Of a stretch of DNA of 64,000 bases, positions 1-10,314 are shown piece after piece. The DNA comes from Papio anubis (taxonomy: Eukaryota > Chordata > Mammalia > Primates > Cercopithecidae), in NCBI RefSeq assembly GCF_008728515.1, contig NC_044977.1, forward strand, positions 168,997,139-169,061,138, given 5' to 3'. The translations under genes were made by a program, and so were the position numbers. The first letter of the stretch is position 1. Each line of letters starts with the position of its first letter. Under the pieces are notes generated by a model. It saw nothing but the letters and a program-made list of their open reading frames with translations, had not been told where the DNA came from and did not search any database.

Positions 1-440
1 CATTAAAAGGATAATAAGGGAATACTTTATGCCAATAAACTTGATGACTCACATAGCATAGACAAATTCCTTGAAAGAAACCAGCTATGAAACTTTACTA
101 AAAATGAAATAGATAACATGAATAATCCAATATATATTGAAAAATTAAATTCGTAGTTTAGAATTTTGCAACAAAGACACCAAGCCTAGGTGATTTCACT
201 AAGGAATCCTACCAAACATGTAAGGAACAATTGTTATTAATTCTACACAAACCCTTCCAGAAAAGTGAACGAGGGAAAACACTTGCCAACTCAGTTTATG
301 AGTTTATTACCCTATAAATACCAGTCAAAAATACAATCAAAAAAGAAAACTGCAGACTGATATTCCTCATGAGCATAGACACAAATGTGTCTCACCCAAA
401 TATTAACAAATTGAATTCAGCAGTACATAAATTTCACGGG
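1..440 (+). mobile_element. Old L1 (L1M-type) ORF2 fragment
   Basis: The sequence follows the middle of LINE-1 ORF2 (upstream of the reverse transcriptase core) with heavy divergence. Recognisable stretches include 'gacaaattccttgaaag', 'ttctacacaaacccttccag' and 'ccaactcagtttatgag'. Many stops and indels rule out coding. It is cut off by the window edge, so the element probably begins upstream. The divergence suggests a mammalian-wide L1M rather than a primate L1P subfamily. Confidence 0.8.
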
Positions 441-539
441 ATAAAACTAAAATAAAGATAAACTTAGATTTAAAAAAATTAAGTACATGTCAACTAGAAG
501 CTTTGTGTAGATGATGTTTAGATCCTGGTTTTAACAGAA

Positions 540-1200
540 AAAGAAAAAAAAGAAATTTGAATTCACTCAACATTTGTTGATATTAAGGACTTGTCAATTT
601 CTTCAGCATGCTAATAGTATTATGACTGTGTTTTTGAAGAGGTCTTTAAAAATACATACTGAAATATTTAGCCATACATGCTGGAAAAAACACAGATTAA
701 AGTAATATATTCTCTAAAATTTGCTTCAAAATAATCTATATTGGCCAGATGCGGGGGCTCACACCTGTAATCCCAGCACTTTGGGAGGCCGAGGTGGCAG
801 ATCACCCAGGGTCAGGAGTTCAACACTAGCCTGGCCATACGTGGTGAAACCCTATCTCTACTAAAAATACAAAAAAATAGCCTGTCGTGATAGCGGGCAC
901 CTGTAATACCAGCTACCTGGGAGGCCGAGGCAGGAGAATCACTTGAACCCGGAAGGCAGAGGCTGCAGTGAACTGAGGTTACACCACTGCACTCCAACCT
1001 GGGTGACAGAGTGAGAGTCTGTCTCAAAAAAAAAAAAAAAAATCTGTATGATGAGATCATGAGGAATGGGAGAAGATATAGATGAAACAAAACTGGGTGT
1101 CTGTTGATAAGTGTTTAAGCTAGGTTCATCACACTAGTCTCTCTACTTTCATATATGTTCAAAATTTTCCATGACATAAAGTTTAATAATATAAATTTAA
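540..1200 (+). mobile_element. L1M-type 3' end, interrupted by an Alu
   Basis: Both flanks of the Alu at 743-1042 resemble one 3'-terminal sequence often seen on old L1M elements: 'gcttcaaaataatc' before the Alu, then 'gatgaaacaaaactggg' and 'ttcaaaattttccatgacat' after it. It may be the 3'UTR of the fragment at 1-440, but the join at 440-540 is not clear. The family name is tentative. Confidence 0.5.
743..1042 (+). mobile_element. Alu element (AluS-like)
   Basis: A near full-length dimeric Alu starts at 'ggccagatgc' and ends in an A tail at 1026-1042. It contains the 'cctgtaatcccagcactttgg' class of motif and the second-monomer 'cagcctgggtgacagag' analogue. The flanks 'aataatctatatt' and 'aaaatctgtatg' are a plausible decayed TSD. 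It lies within L1M 3'-end sequence. Confidence 0.95.
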
Positions 1201-1204
1201 TATA

Positions 1205-1504
1205 AGTTTAAAATTTTTTAAATAAGTGAATAAAAGTACTGCTCCCTAATACATCCCTAAGATTTTTAATACATCCATTAAAAAACAGCCACAGGCCTGC
1301 TGAGCTATAGGTCGTTTTTCCTCTACTCTGAAAGGAAGCCATATGAAGTCTAAGTGCCAAACACATGCCCATCCTCCCATTGGTTGATGATGAAAATAGT
1401 TTAAAGCTGTCATGTTTCAAGGCTTTTTGACATAATGGTTGTAAATTAAGACTTCCTTTCTTATTGATAATATTTTTCTGTTTCCATCCCAGGAAAATCA
1501 TTTA
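1205..1504. other. No recognised feature
   Basis: This AT-rich stretch shows no repeat or gene I recognise. A 97-codon open frame on the - strand has no familiar motif and is within what chance allows. Confidence 0.5.
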
Positions 1505-1692
1505 CAATCTTTAACACTTACAAGGGGCCAGGCACTCTGCAAAATTTCAGAGACACAAAGTTGAAAATAAAATAAAGAGGGTTTTTCTATTCCATATCTA
1601 CTGTGCCACAAACACTGTAATGCCTATCATTTCATTGTTATTATCATCTTCAATTTGTACATGAGAAAACACGGTTAGTAACCTGATTTGTG
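1505..1692 (-). mobile_element. L2 3'-end / MIR remnants
   Basis: The first half ('ggccaggcactctgc', then 'gagacacaaagttgaa') looks like the reverse complement of the L2 3' terminus. The second half ('tttgtacatgagaaaac') looks like a MIR core in the same orientation. Both are heavily decayed and the border is approximate. Confidence 0.55.
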
Positions 1693-1786
1693 ACCAGAAA
1701 TATGTGTCATTGTTTAAACAGCTCATTTATAAAGATAGGTAGGATGCTAGGAGGTTTTCTTGTTTTGTTTTATTTTTTTCTATACC

Positions 1787-2010
1787 ATGGTTCAGCAAAC
1801 TTTTCCAGTGAAAGACAAGTTACTAGATATTTTAGGCTTTGCAGGCCATGAGGTCTCTGTCACATTCCCCTTTGTTTTGTTTTGCTTTGTTCACAACTTT
1901 TTAAAAATGTTCCCTAAAAAGACAAAATTCTCTGCTCTTGGGCTTAAAAGCTCATGTCATGGGCCAAATTTGGCCCACAGGCCACAGTTCACCAACGCTG
2001 GACTAGACTA
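1787..2010. mobile_element. Non-autonomous hAT-type DNA transposon (MER class)
   Basis: The left part reads like the family with 'ttcagcaaacttttcc...ttttaggctttgcaggccat'. The right part ends 'ccaaatttggcccacag' then 'agttcaccaacg'. The ends are imperfect inverted repeats (ttcagcaaac / gttcaccaac), as expected of a MER-type element. The exact RepBase name was not determined. The open frame through it is not a gene. Confidence 0.65.
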
Positions 2011-2085
2011 TGGTATGATTCATTTTAATTCATTTAGAATATCTCATTTCATTGAAAGACTCCACTATAACATATAGTACTAATC

Positions 2086-3284
2086 GCTGTAGAAGGCACA
2101 GCATGAACACTTTTTATATTTGCCATCTGATCACTGGTTTTCCCTAGAAATTTTGCTAATGGACTGAGAAAGTTAGAAGCAAGGAAACATCAAGTAACCT
2201 GTAACCTGTCCCTTAAAGCATGATTTTTGCAATAATGCTGTCCAAAAAAAGTTCTTATCTTAATTCTATGACAACTTCATTCATTCCATGGTTACAACAA
2301 CGGATAATAAAATAACTGGACGAGATCAAGATAATAAAACATGCCTGTCTTCACAAGGCAGATAGAAAGTTAGGAATCAGTAGTTCCTATTCAAGTATTC
2401 TTGAAGCACAAAACCTAAGTCAAGATTATACTTAGGATTCTCTGCTAAAATAACCACATCAAAGTAAAGTGCATTCTAAATTAAAACAGATGCAGCAAAA
2501 TAAAATGTGAAGTTTTCCTTATTGGCCCTGTGATCTTCTATCCCATCTCTCATTGCTCTCAGAGGCCTCATTTTTCCTTCAGAGAGTTAGGACTGCTCAA
2601 CAGGAGTACAAAAAGAAACCAATAGTGCTTTGGTCTCTAGTTGCTAAATCAATTTTAAAAACCATAGCAAAAATAGCAGTCTGAAGACCAAAGCATTTTA
2701 TTTTTATAAAGCAGGCTTCCTGAGAAAAGAACAAATTGAGAATCCAGTGTTAATACTTGAGTAAGCAAAGCCTGGAGTTTATGCCCTAAGCAAGTGATTG
2801 AAATAAGAGGAAAAGATATAGATTTAAGTAGACGAGGGTTGCCCAAGCTCATCTACCAAGAGGGAAGAGACATGGAGGGGCAATTATGATAGAGGAGAGT
2901 CACGAGGCCAGACGGGGTCATGGAAAGAGGAAGGGAATCTTCTTTAAAAGAGTGCCAGCCTCTGCCTATATAGATACTTCCTTTTTAGCACTGATGAAGC
3001 AAAGGGAGCCTAGCCTAACTTAGTAGTGCACTGCCATGGAAGTGCACCCTGAGAGTTGTTTGTACCAAGAACCGCTCAGTGTGCATTTTCCATCTGCAGT
3101 GGCCAGTAGGTCCCTTGTTGATCATCCAGTGACAATAATGTCCATTGATGCACTCAGAGTTTGCTCAACACAACCAAAACAAACAAGGTGGGACAGATTG
3201 GAAGCAGCTTGAGACTCACACTCCCCACCTCCCCTCACACACACTACACTCCAGCAAAAGCAGTGCTGAAGCCTCAATGCCAAG
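2086..3284. other. Unassigned, about 1.2 kb
   Basis: I see no recognised repeat, RNA gene or coding exon. Base composition is ordinary AT-rich intergenic. Any transposon here is too old to name by eye. Confidence 0.5.
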
Positions 3285-3420
3285 TGTCACGACTGAGGTT
3301 CAGGGACAGTGTTAGATACACAAGGACACACTGCTAGCAAATGACAAAGCTGGGATTCAAGCCTAGGATGGTCTTGCTCCAAAGCTACTGCTCTTAACCT
3401 CAGCATTATACTGCCTCCCA
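3285..3420 (-). mobile_element. MIR SINE fragment
   Basis: 'gaggttcagggacag', 'caaagctgggattcaagcc' and 'ctactgctcttaacc' follow the reverse complement of the MIR consensus in order. Confidence 0.75.
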
Positions 3421-3564
3421 AAATTCATTTCAAGCCTAAATTTCCATAATGCTTCTTTATGAGATGCCATCTGCCTAGAATAAGTTTAAGGAGAAGAAAT
3501 CACATTTTTATCTCAAATACCCATGAAGTTCCTTATATACATCATTAGTATACTCAAAGTTTCT

Positions 3565-3725
3565 TGTATATGATAGCTCAATTAATCCCCACAACCACAT
3601 GTGAGGTAAGCAGTATTGGGAGATGGAAATTGGGCACTCAAGCAGGTTAATTAATTTAAACCAAGGTCACACAGCTAGTAAGTAGCAGAGCCAGGATCTA
3701 AGCCCAGATCTGGCTGATGCCAATG
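3565..3725 (-). mobile_element. MIR SINE fragment
   Basis: 'caattaatccccacaacc', 'gtgaggtaagcagtattg', 'aaggtcacacagctagtaag' and 'agagccaggatct' match the reverse complement of MIR in order, including its conserved core. This is the best-preserved MIR in the window. Confidence 0.88.
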
Positions 3726-3840
3726 ATGTTTCTCTTTTCCACTATAGAAAATCTGCAAGTAAACATGTATACAGATTTATGAAAACAAATTGCATTATAT
3801 TTTTAAATTCACCATTTATTCTAGGTTAAAAATAACTGTC

Positions 3841-5189
3841 GGGGCCACACCCAAGACGGCCAAATAGGAACAGCTCCAGCCTCCAGCTCCCAGCATCAGG
3901 GACACAGAAGACGGGTGATTTCTGCATTTTCGTTTTTTTTTTTTTTTTTTGAGACGGAGTCTCGCTCTGTCACCCAGGCTGGAGTGCAGTGGCCGGATCT
4001 CAGCTCACTGCAAGCTCCGCCTCCCGGGTTTACGCCATTCTCCTGCCTCAGCCTCCCGAGTAGCTGGGACTACAGGCGCCCGCCACCTCGCCCGGCTAGT
4101 TTTTTGTATTTCTTAATAGAGACGGGGTTTCACCGTGTTAGCCAGGATGGTCTCGATCTCCTGACCTCGTGATCCGCCTGTCTCGGCCTCCCAAAGTGCT
4201 GGGATTACAGGCTTGAGCCACCGCGCCCAGCCTGATTTCTGCATTTTCAACTGAAGTACCGGGTTCATCTCACTGGGGTGTATCAGACTGTTGGCGCTGG
4301 TCCGTGGGTGCAGCCCAACCAGCGAGAGCTGAAGCAGGGTGAGGCATCGCCTCACCTGGGAAGCACAAGGGGGAAGGGAATTCCTTTTCCTAGCCAAAGA
4401 AAATTCAGACACACAACACCTGAAAAGTCGTGTAACTCCCACCCTAATACTGTGCTTTACCAAGGGTCTTAGCAAATGGCACACCAGGAGATTATATCCC
4501 ACACCTGGCCCAGAGGATCCCACACCCACGGAGCCTTCCTCATTGCTAGCACAGCAGTCTGAGATCTAACTGCAAGGCAGCAGCGAGGCTGGGGGAGGGG
4601 CACCTGCCATTCCTGAGGCTTAAGTAGGTAAACAAAGCCGGGAAGCTCGAACTGGGTGGAGCCCACTTTAGCTCAAGGGGGCCTGCCTGTCTCTGTAGAC
4701 CCCATCTCTGTGGACAGGGCATAGCTAAACAAAAAGCAGAAGAAATCTCGGCAGAGGTAAATGCCCCTGTCTGACAGCTTTGAAGAGAGCAGTGGATCTC
4801 CCAGCACAGAGCTTGAGATCTGAGAACAGACAGACTGCCTGCTCAAGTGGGTCCCTGACCCCTGAGTAGCCTAACTGGGAGACATCACTCACTAGGTGCA
4901 GACTGACACCTCACACCTCACACGGTGGGGTACACCCCTGAGATGAAGCTTCCAGAGCAAGAATCAGACAGGTACACTCACTGTTCAGCAATATTCTATC
5001 TTCTGTAGCCTCCACTGCTGATACCCAGGCAAACAGGGTCTGGAGTGGACCTCAAGCAAACTCCAACAGACCTACAGCCGAGGGTCCTGACTGTTAGAAG
5101 GAAAATTAACAAACAGAAAGGACACCCACACCAAAACCCCATCAGTACATCACCATCATCAAAGACCAAAGAAAGATAAAACAACAAAG
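3841..5189 (+). promoter_or_regulatory. L1 5'UTR / internal promoter, split by an AluYR
   Basis: This is the region that drives RNA polymerase II transcription of L1 from within the element. The start 'caagacggccaaatagg' retains the position of the YY1-type site (normally AAGATGGC), but here it reads AAGACGGC, one change in the motif. The AluYR at 3932-4232 lies about 90 bp from the start and would interrupt the promoter. Promoter activity is inferred from the family and was not tested. Confidence 0.75.
3932..4232 (-). mobile_element. AluY of the Old World monkey AluYR lineage
   Basis: A full-length antisense Alu starts with a T tract (3933-3950) and ends 'ccgcgcccagcc'. A perfect 16-bp TSD, 'tgatttctgcattttc', flanks it at 3916-3931 and 4233-4248. 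'gccggatctcagctcac', 'cggctag' and 'ggcttgagccaccgcgc' differ from human AluY ('ggcgcgatctc', 'cggctaa', 'ggcgtgagcc') and match the cercopithecid AluYR type. It has few changes, so it is young. Confidence 0.96.
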
Positions 5190-6206
5190 ATGGGGAAAAA
5201 GCAGTGCAGAAAAGCTGGAAATTCAAAAAATCAGAGCACATCTCCCCCTCCAAAGGAACACAGTTCATTGCCAGCAATCGAACAAAGCTGGATGGAGAAT
5301 GACTTTGACGAGTTGAAAGAAGAAGGCTTCAGTCGATCAAACTTCTCAAAACTAAAGTAGGAACTATGTAACCAGCACAAAGAAACTAAAAACCTTGAAA
5401 AAAGAATGGATGAATGGATAACCAGAATAATCAATGGAGAGAAGACCTTAAAAGAACTGATAGAGATGAAAACCATAACACGAGAACTACGTTACAAATG
5501 CACAAGCTTCGGTAACCAACTCGATCAACTGGAATAAAGAGTATCAGCGATTGAAGATCAAATGAATGAAATGAAGCGAGTAGAGAAGTATAGAGAAAAA
5601 AGGGTAAAAAGAAATGAACAAAGCCTCCAAGAAATATGCGATTATGTGAAAAGACCAAATCTACGTCTGATTGGGGTGCCTGAAAGTGACGGGGAAAAAG
5701 GAACCAAGTTGGAAAACACTCTGCAGGATATCATCCAGGAGAACTTCCCCAACCTAGTAAGGCAGGCCAACATTCAAATTCAGCAAATACAGAGAATGCC
5801 ACAAAGATACTCCTCAAGAAGAACAACTCCAAGACACATAATTGTCAGATTCACCAAAGTTGAAATGAAGGAAAAAATGTTAAGGGCAGCCAGAGAGAAA
5901 GGTCGGGTTATACACAAATGGAAGTCCATCAGACTAACAGCAGATCTCTTGGCAGAAACTCTCCAAGCCAGAAGAGAGTGGGAGCCAATATTCAACATCC
6001 TTAAAGAAAAGAATTTTCAACCCAGAACTTCATATCCAGCCAAACCAAGTTTCATAAGTGAAGGAGAAATAAAATCCTTTACAGACAAGCAAATGTTTAG
6101 AGATTTTGTCACCACCAGGCCTGCCCTACAAGAGATGCTGAAGGAAGCACTAAACATGGAAAGGAACAACAGGTATCAGCCATTGCAAAAACATGTCAAA
6201 ATGTAA
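5190..6206 (+). pseudogene. L1 ORF1 (RNA-binding protein ORF1p), broken
   Basis: ORF1p is the trimeric, nucleic-acid-binding chaperone of the L1 RNP. From the ATG at 5190 the frame spans 339 codons including the stop, the usual 338-residue length, with no net frameshift. Two in-frame stops disable it: TAG at codon 57 (5358-5360) and TAA at codon 116 (5535-5537), both in the coiled-coil region. From codon 125 the frame is open to the natural end, so the RRM (with RPNLRLIGVPE at about 5654) and the C-terminal domain (ending QKHVKM) are legible. A shortened protein from the internal methionine at 5562 would lack the coiled coil needed for trimers. Confidence 0.95.
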
Positions 6207-6269
6207 AGTCCATCGATGCTAGGAAGAAACTGCATCAACTAGTGAACAAAATAACCAGCTAATATCATA
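6207..6269 (+). other. L1 inter-ORF spacer
   Basis: The spacer between the ORF1 stop and the ORF2 start is 63 bp, the same length as in active human L1. This supports the ORF boundaries chosen here. Confidence 0.8.
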
Positions 6270-9200
6270 GTGACAGGATCAAGTTCAACAAAACAATATT
6301 AACCTTAAATGTAAATGGACTAAATGGTCCAATTAAAAGACACAGACTGGCAAATTGGACAGAGAGTCAAGACCCATCAGTTTGCTGTATTCAGGAGACC
6401 CATCTCATATGCAGAGACACACATAGGCTCAAAATAAAGGGATGGAGGAAGATCTAACAAGCAAATGGAAAAAAAAAAAAAAAAGCAAGGGTTACAATCC
6501 TAGTCTCTGATAAAACAGACTTTAAACCATCAAAGATCAAAAGAGACAAAGAAGGCCACTACATAATGGTAAAGGGATCAATTCATCAGGAAGAGCTAAC
6601 TGTCCTAAATATATATGCATCCAACACAGGAGCACCCAGATTCATAAAGCAAGTCCTTAGACACTTAAAAAGAGACTTAGATTCCCATAAAATAATAATG
6701 GGAGACTTTAACACCCCACTGTCAACATTAGACAGATCAGCGAGACAGAAAGTTAACAAGGATATCCAGGAATTGAACTCAACTCTGCACCAAGCGGACC
6801 TAATAGACATCTACAGATCTCTCCATCTCAAATGAACAGAATATACATTCTTCTCAACACCACATCGCACTTATTACAAAATTGACTACATAGTTGGAAG
6901 CGAAGCACTCCTCAGCAAAGGCAAAAAACAGAAATTATACCAAACGGTCTCTCAGACCACAGTGCAATCAAACTAGAACTCAGGACTAAGAAACTCAATT
7001 AAAACTGCTCAACTACATTGGCGCTGAATAACCTGCTCCTGAATGACTACTGGGTACATAACGAAATGAAGGCAGAAATAAAGATGTTCTTTGAAACCAA
7101 GGAGAAAAAAGATACAACATAACAGAATCTCTGGGACACATTTAAAGCAGTGTGTACAGGGAAATTTATAGCACTAAATGCCCACAAGAGAAAGCAGGAA
7201 AGATCTAAAATTGACGCCCTAACATCACAATTAAAAGAACTAGAGAAGCAAGAGCAAACACATTCAAAAGCTAGCAGAAGGCAAGAAATAACTAAGATCA
7301 GAGCAGAACTGAAGGAGAGAGAGACACAAAAAACCCTCCAAAAAATCAATGAATCCAGGAGCTGGTTTTTTGAAAAGATCAACAAAATGGATAGACCGCT
7401 GGCAAGACTTATAAAGAAGAAAGGAGAGAAGAATCAAATAGACGCAGTAAAAAATGGTAAAGGGGATACCACCACAGGCCCCACAGAAATACAAACTACC
7501 ATCAGAGAATACTATAAACACCTCTATGCAAATAAACTAGAAAACCTAGAAGAAATGGATAATTTCCTGGACATTTACACTCTCCCAAGACTAAACCAGG
7601 AAGAAGTTGAATCCCTGAATAGAGCAACAGCAGGCTCTGAAATTGAGGCAATATTTAATAGCCTACCAACGAAAAAAAGTCCAGGACCAGATGCATTCAC
7701 AGCAGAATTCTACCAGAGGTAGAAGGAGGAGCTGGTACCATTCCTTCTGAAACTATTCCAATCAATAGAAAAAGAGGGAATCCTCCCTAACTCATTTTAT
7801 GAGACCAAAATCATCCTGATACCAAAGCCTGGCAGAGATACAACAAAAAAAGAGAATTTTAGACCAATATCCCTGATGAACATCAAGGCAAAAATCCTCA
7901 ATAAAATACTGGCAAACCGATCCAGCAGCACATCAAAAAGTTTATCCACCATGACCAAGTGGGCTTCATCCCTGGGATGCAAGGCTGGTTCAACATATGT
8001 AAATCAATAAACATAATCCAGCATATTAACAGAACCAAGGACAAAAACCACATGATTATCTCAACAGATGCAGAAAAGGCCTTTGACAAAATTTGATAGC
8101 CCTTCATGCTAAAAACTCTCAATAAATTCGGTATTGATGGAACGTATCTCAAAATAATAAGAGCTATTTATGACAAACCCACAGCCAATATCATACTGAA
8201 TGGGCAAAAACTGGAAAAATTCCCTTTGAAAACTGGCACAAGAGAGGGATGCCCTCTCTCACCACTCCTATTCAACATAATGTTGGAAGTTCTGGCTAGG
8301 GCAATCAGGCAAGAGAAAGAAATAGAGGGTATTCAGTTAGGAAAAGAAGAAGTCAAATTGTCCCTCTTTGCAGATGACATGATTGTATATTTAGAAAACC
8401 CCATCATCTCAGCCCAAAATCTCCTTAAGCTGATAAGCAACTTCAGCAAAGTCTCAGGATACAAAATTAATGTGCAAAAATCACAAGCATTCTTATACAC
8501 CAGTAACAGACAGAGAGCCAAATCATGAATGAACTTCCATTCACAATAGCTTCAAAGAGAATAAAATACCTAGGAATCCAACTTACAAGGGATGTGAAGG
8601 ACCTCTTCAAGGAGAACTACAAACCACTGCTCAGTGAAATAAAAGAGGATACAAACAAATGGAAGAACATACCATGCTCATGGATAGGAAGAATCAATAT
8701 TTTGAAAATGGCCATACTGTCCAAGGTAATTTATAGATTCAATGCCATCCCCATTAAGCTACCAATGACTTTCTTCACAGAATTGGAAAAAACTGCTTTA
8801 AAGTTCATATGGAACCAAAAAAGACCCCACATTGCCAAGACAATCCTAAGTCAAAAGAACAAAGCTGGAGGCATCACCTACCTGACTTCAAACTATACTA
8901 CAAGGCTACAGTAACCAAAACAGCATGGTACTGGTACCAAAACAGAGATATAGACCAATGGAACAGAACAGAGCCCTCCAAAATAATACCACACATCTTC
9001 AGCCATCTGATCTTTGACAAACCTGACAAAAACAAGAAATGGGGAAAGGATTCCCTATTTAATAAATGGTGCTGGGAAAATTGGCTAGCCATAAGTAGAA
9101 AGCTGAAACTAGATCCTTTCCTTACTCCTTATACGAAAATTAATTCAAGATGGATTAGAGACTTAAATGTTAGACCTAAAACCACAGAAACCCTAGAAGG

Positions 9201-10093
9201 AAACCTAGGTAATACCATTCAGGACATAGGCATGGGCAAGGACTTCATGTTTAAAACACCAAAAGCAACGGCAACAAAAGCCAAAATTGACAAATGGGAT
9301 CTCATTAAACTAAAGAGCTTCTGCACAGCAAAAGAAACTACGATCAGAGTGAACAGGCAACCTACAGAATGGGAGAAAATTTTTTCTATCTACTCATCTT
9401 ACAAAGGGCTGATATCCAGAACCTATAAAGAACTCAATAAAATTTACAAGAAAAAAACAAACAATCCCATCAAAAAGTGGGCAAAGGATATGAACAGACA
9501 CTTCTCAAAAGAAGACATTCATACAGCCAACAGACACATGAAAAAATGCTGATCATCACTCACCATCAGAGAAATGCAAATCAAAACCACAGTGAGATAC
9601 CATCTTGCACCAGTTAGAATGGCAATCATTAAAAAAATCAGGAAACAACAGGTGCTGGAGAGGATGTGGAGAAATAGGAATACTTTTACACTGTTGGTGG
9701 GACTGTAAACTAGTTCAACCATTGTGGAAAACAGTGTGGCGATTCCTCAAGGATCTAAAACTAGAAATACCATTTGACCCAGTCATCCCATTACTGGGGA
9801 TATACTCAAAGGATTATAAATCATGCTGCTATAAAGACACATGCACACGTATGTTTATTGTGGCACCATTCACAATAGCAAGGACTTGGAATCAACCCAA
9901 ATATCCATCAGTGACAGACTGGATTAAGAAAAGGTGGCACATATACACTATGGAATACTATGCAGCCATAAAAAAGGATGAGTTTGTGTCCTTTGTAGGG
10001 ATATGGATGAAGCTGGAAACCATCATTCTCAGCAAACTATCACAAGAACAGAAAACCAAATACCGCATGTTCTCACTCATAGTTGGGAACTGA
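6270..10093 (+). pseudogene. L1 ORF2 (endonuclease / reverse transcriptase), heavily broken
   Basis: ORF2p nicks target DNA and reverse transcribes L1 RNA. The start codon is GTG (6270-6272) instead of ATG, and a 1-bp loss soon after shifts the frame into a stop. A run of 16 A at 6469-6484 shifts it again. Readable blocks occur in all three frames: endonuclease at 6566-6835, Z region at 7150-7722, reverse transcriptase at 8106-8528 with the catalytic FADD intact at 8367-8378, then thumb and C-terminal parts at 8525-8914, 8809-9552 and 9605-10093. The total span of 3824 bp is 4 bp short of the family's 3828. At least five frameshifts plus stops make it a clear fossil. Confidence 0.95.
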
Positions 10094-10144
10094 ACAATGA
10101 GATCACTTGGACACAGGAAGGGGAACATCACACACTGGGTCCTG

Positions 10145-10168
10145 TTGTGGGGAGGGGGGAGGGGGCAG
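10145..10168 (+). other. G-rich polypurine tract of the L1 3'UTR
   Basis: A run of G blocks separated by single A or C bases fits the conserved L1 3'UTR tract, which can fold into a G-quadruplex. This is normal for the family. Confidence 0.7.
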
Positions 10169-10314
10169 GGATAGCATTAGGAGATATACCTAATGTAAAT
10201 GACGAGTTAATGGGTGCAGCACACCAACATGGCACATGTATACATATGTAACAAACCTGCACGTTGTGCACATGTACCCTAGAACTTAAAGTATTAAAAA
10301 AAAAAAAAACTGTC

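Larger units (their letters stand above)
3841..10307 (+). mobile_element. Full-length LINE-1 (L1PA-type), inactive
   Basis: A complete primate L1: the 5'UTR begins 'aagacggccaaataggaac', followed by ORF1 (5190-6206), a 63-bp spacer, ORF2 remnant (6270-10093), and a 3'UTR with a G-rich tract (about 10145-10168) and an A tail (10296-10309). The flanks 'aactgtc' at 3834-3840 and 10308-10314 are a short TSD, extended by A-rich sequence. An AluYR sits in the 5'UTR. Removing the Alu and its TSD leaves a 5'UTR of about 1.03 kb. Both ORFs are broken, so the copy cannot move on its own. The subfamily is somewhere in the middle L1PA range. Confidence 0.97.

Noticed and set aside
812..1090. 92-codon - strand open frame
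   Set aside because: It is the antisense of the Alu at 743-1042; Alu antisense strands routinely give such frames.
3915..4172. 85-codon open frame with FLRFxETES-like residues
   Set aside because: It is translated AluYR sequence, a classic artefact.
4113..4666. Overlapping open frames in the L1 5'UTR
   Set aside because: They lie in non-coding L1 5'UTR and Alu. The primate L1 antisense ORF0 would be in this region, but I could not establish an intact one.
10145..10168. G-quadruplex-forming tract as a novel regulator
   Set aside because: It is the normal polypurine tract of the L1 3'UTR; the same place in the other L1s is its decayed equivalent.
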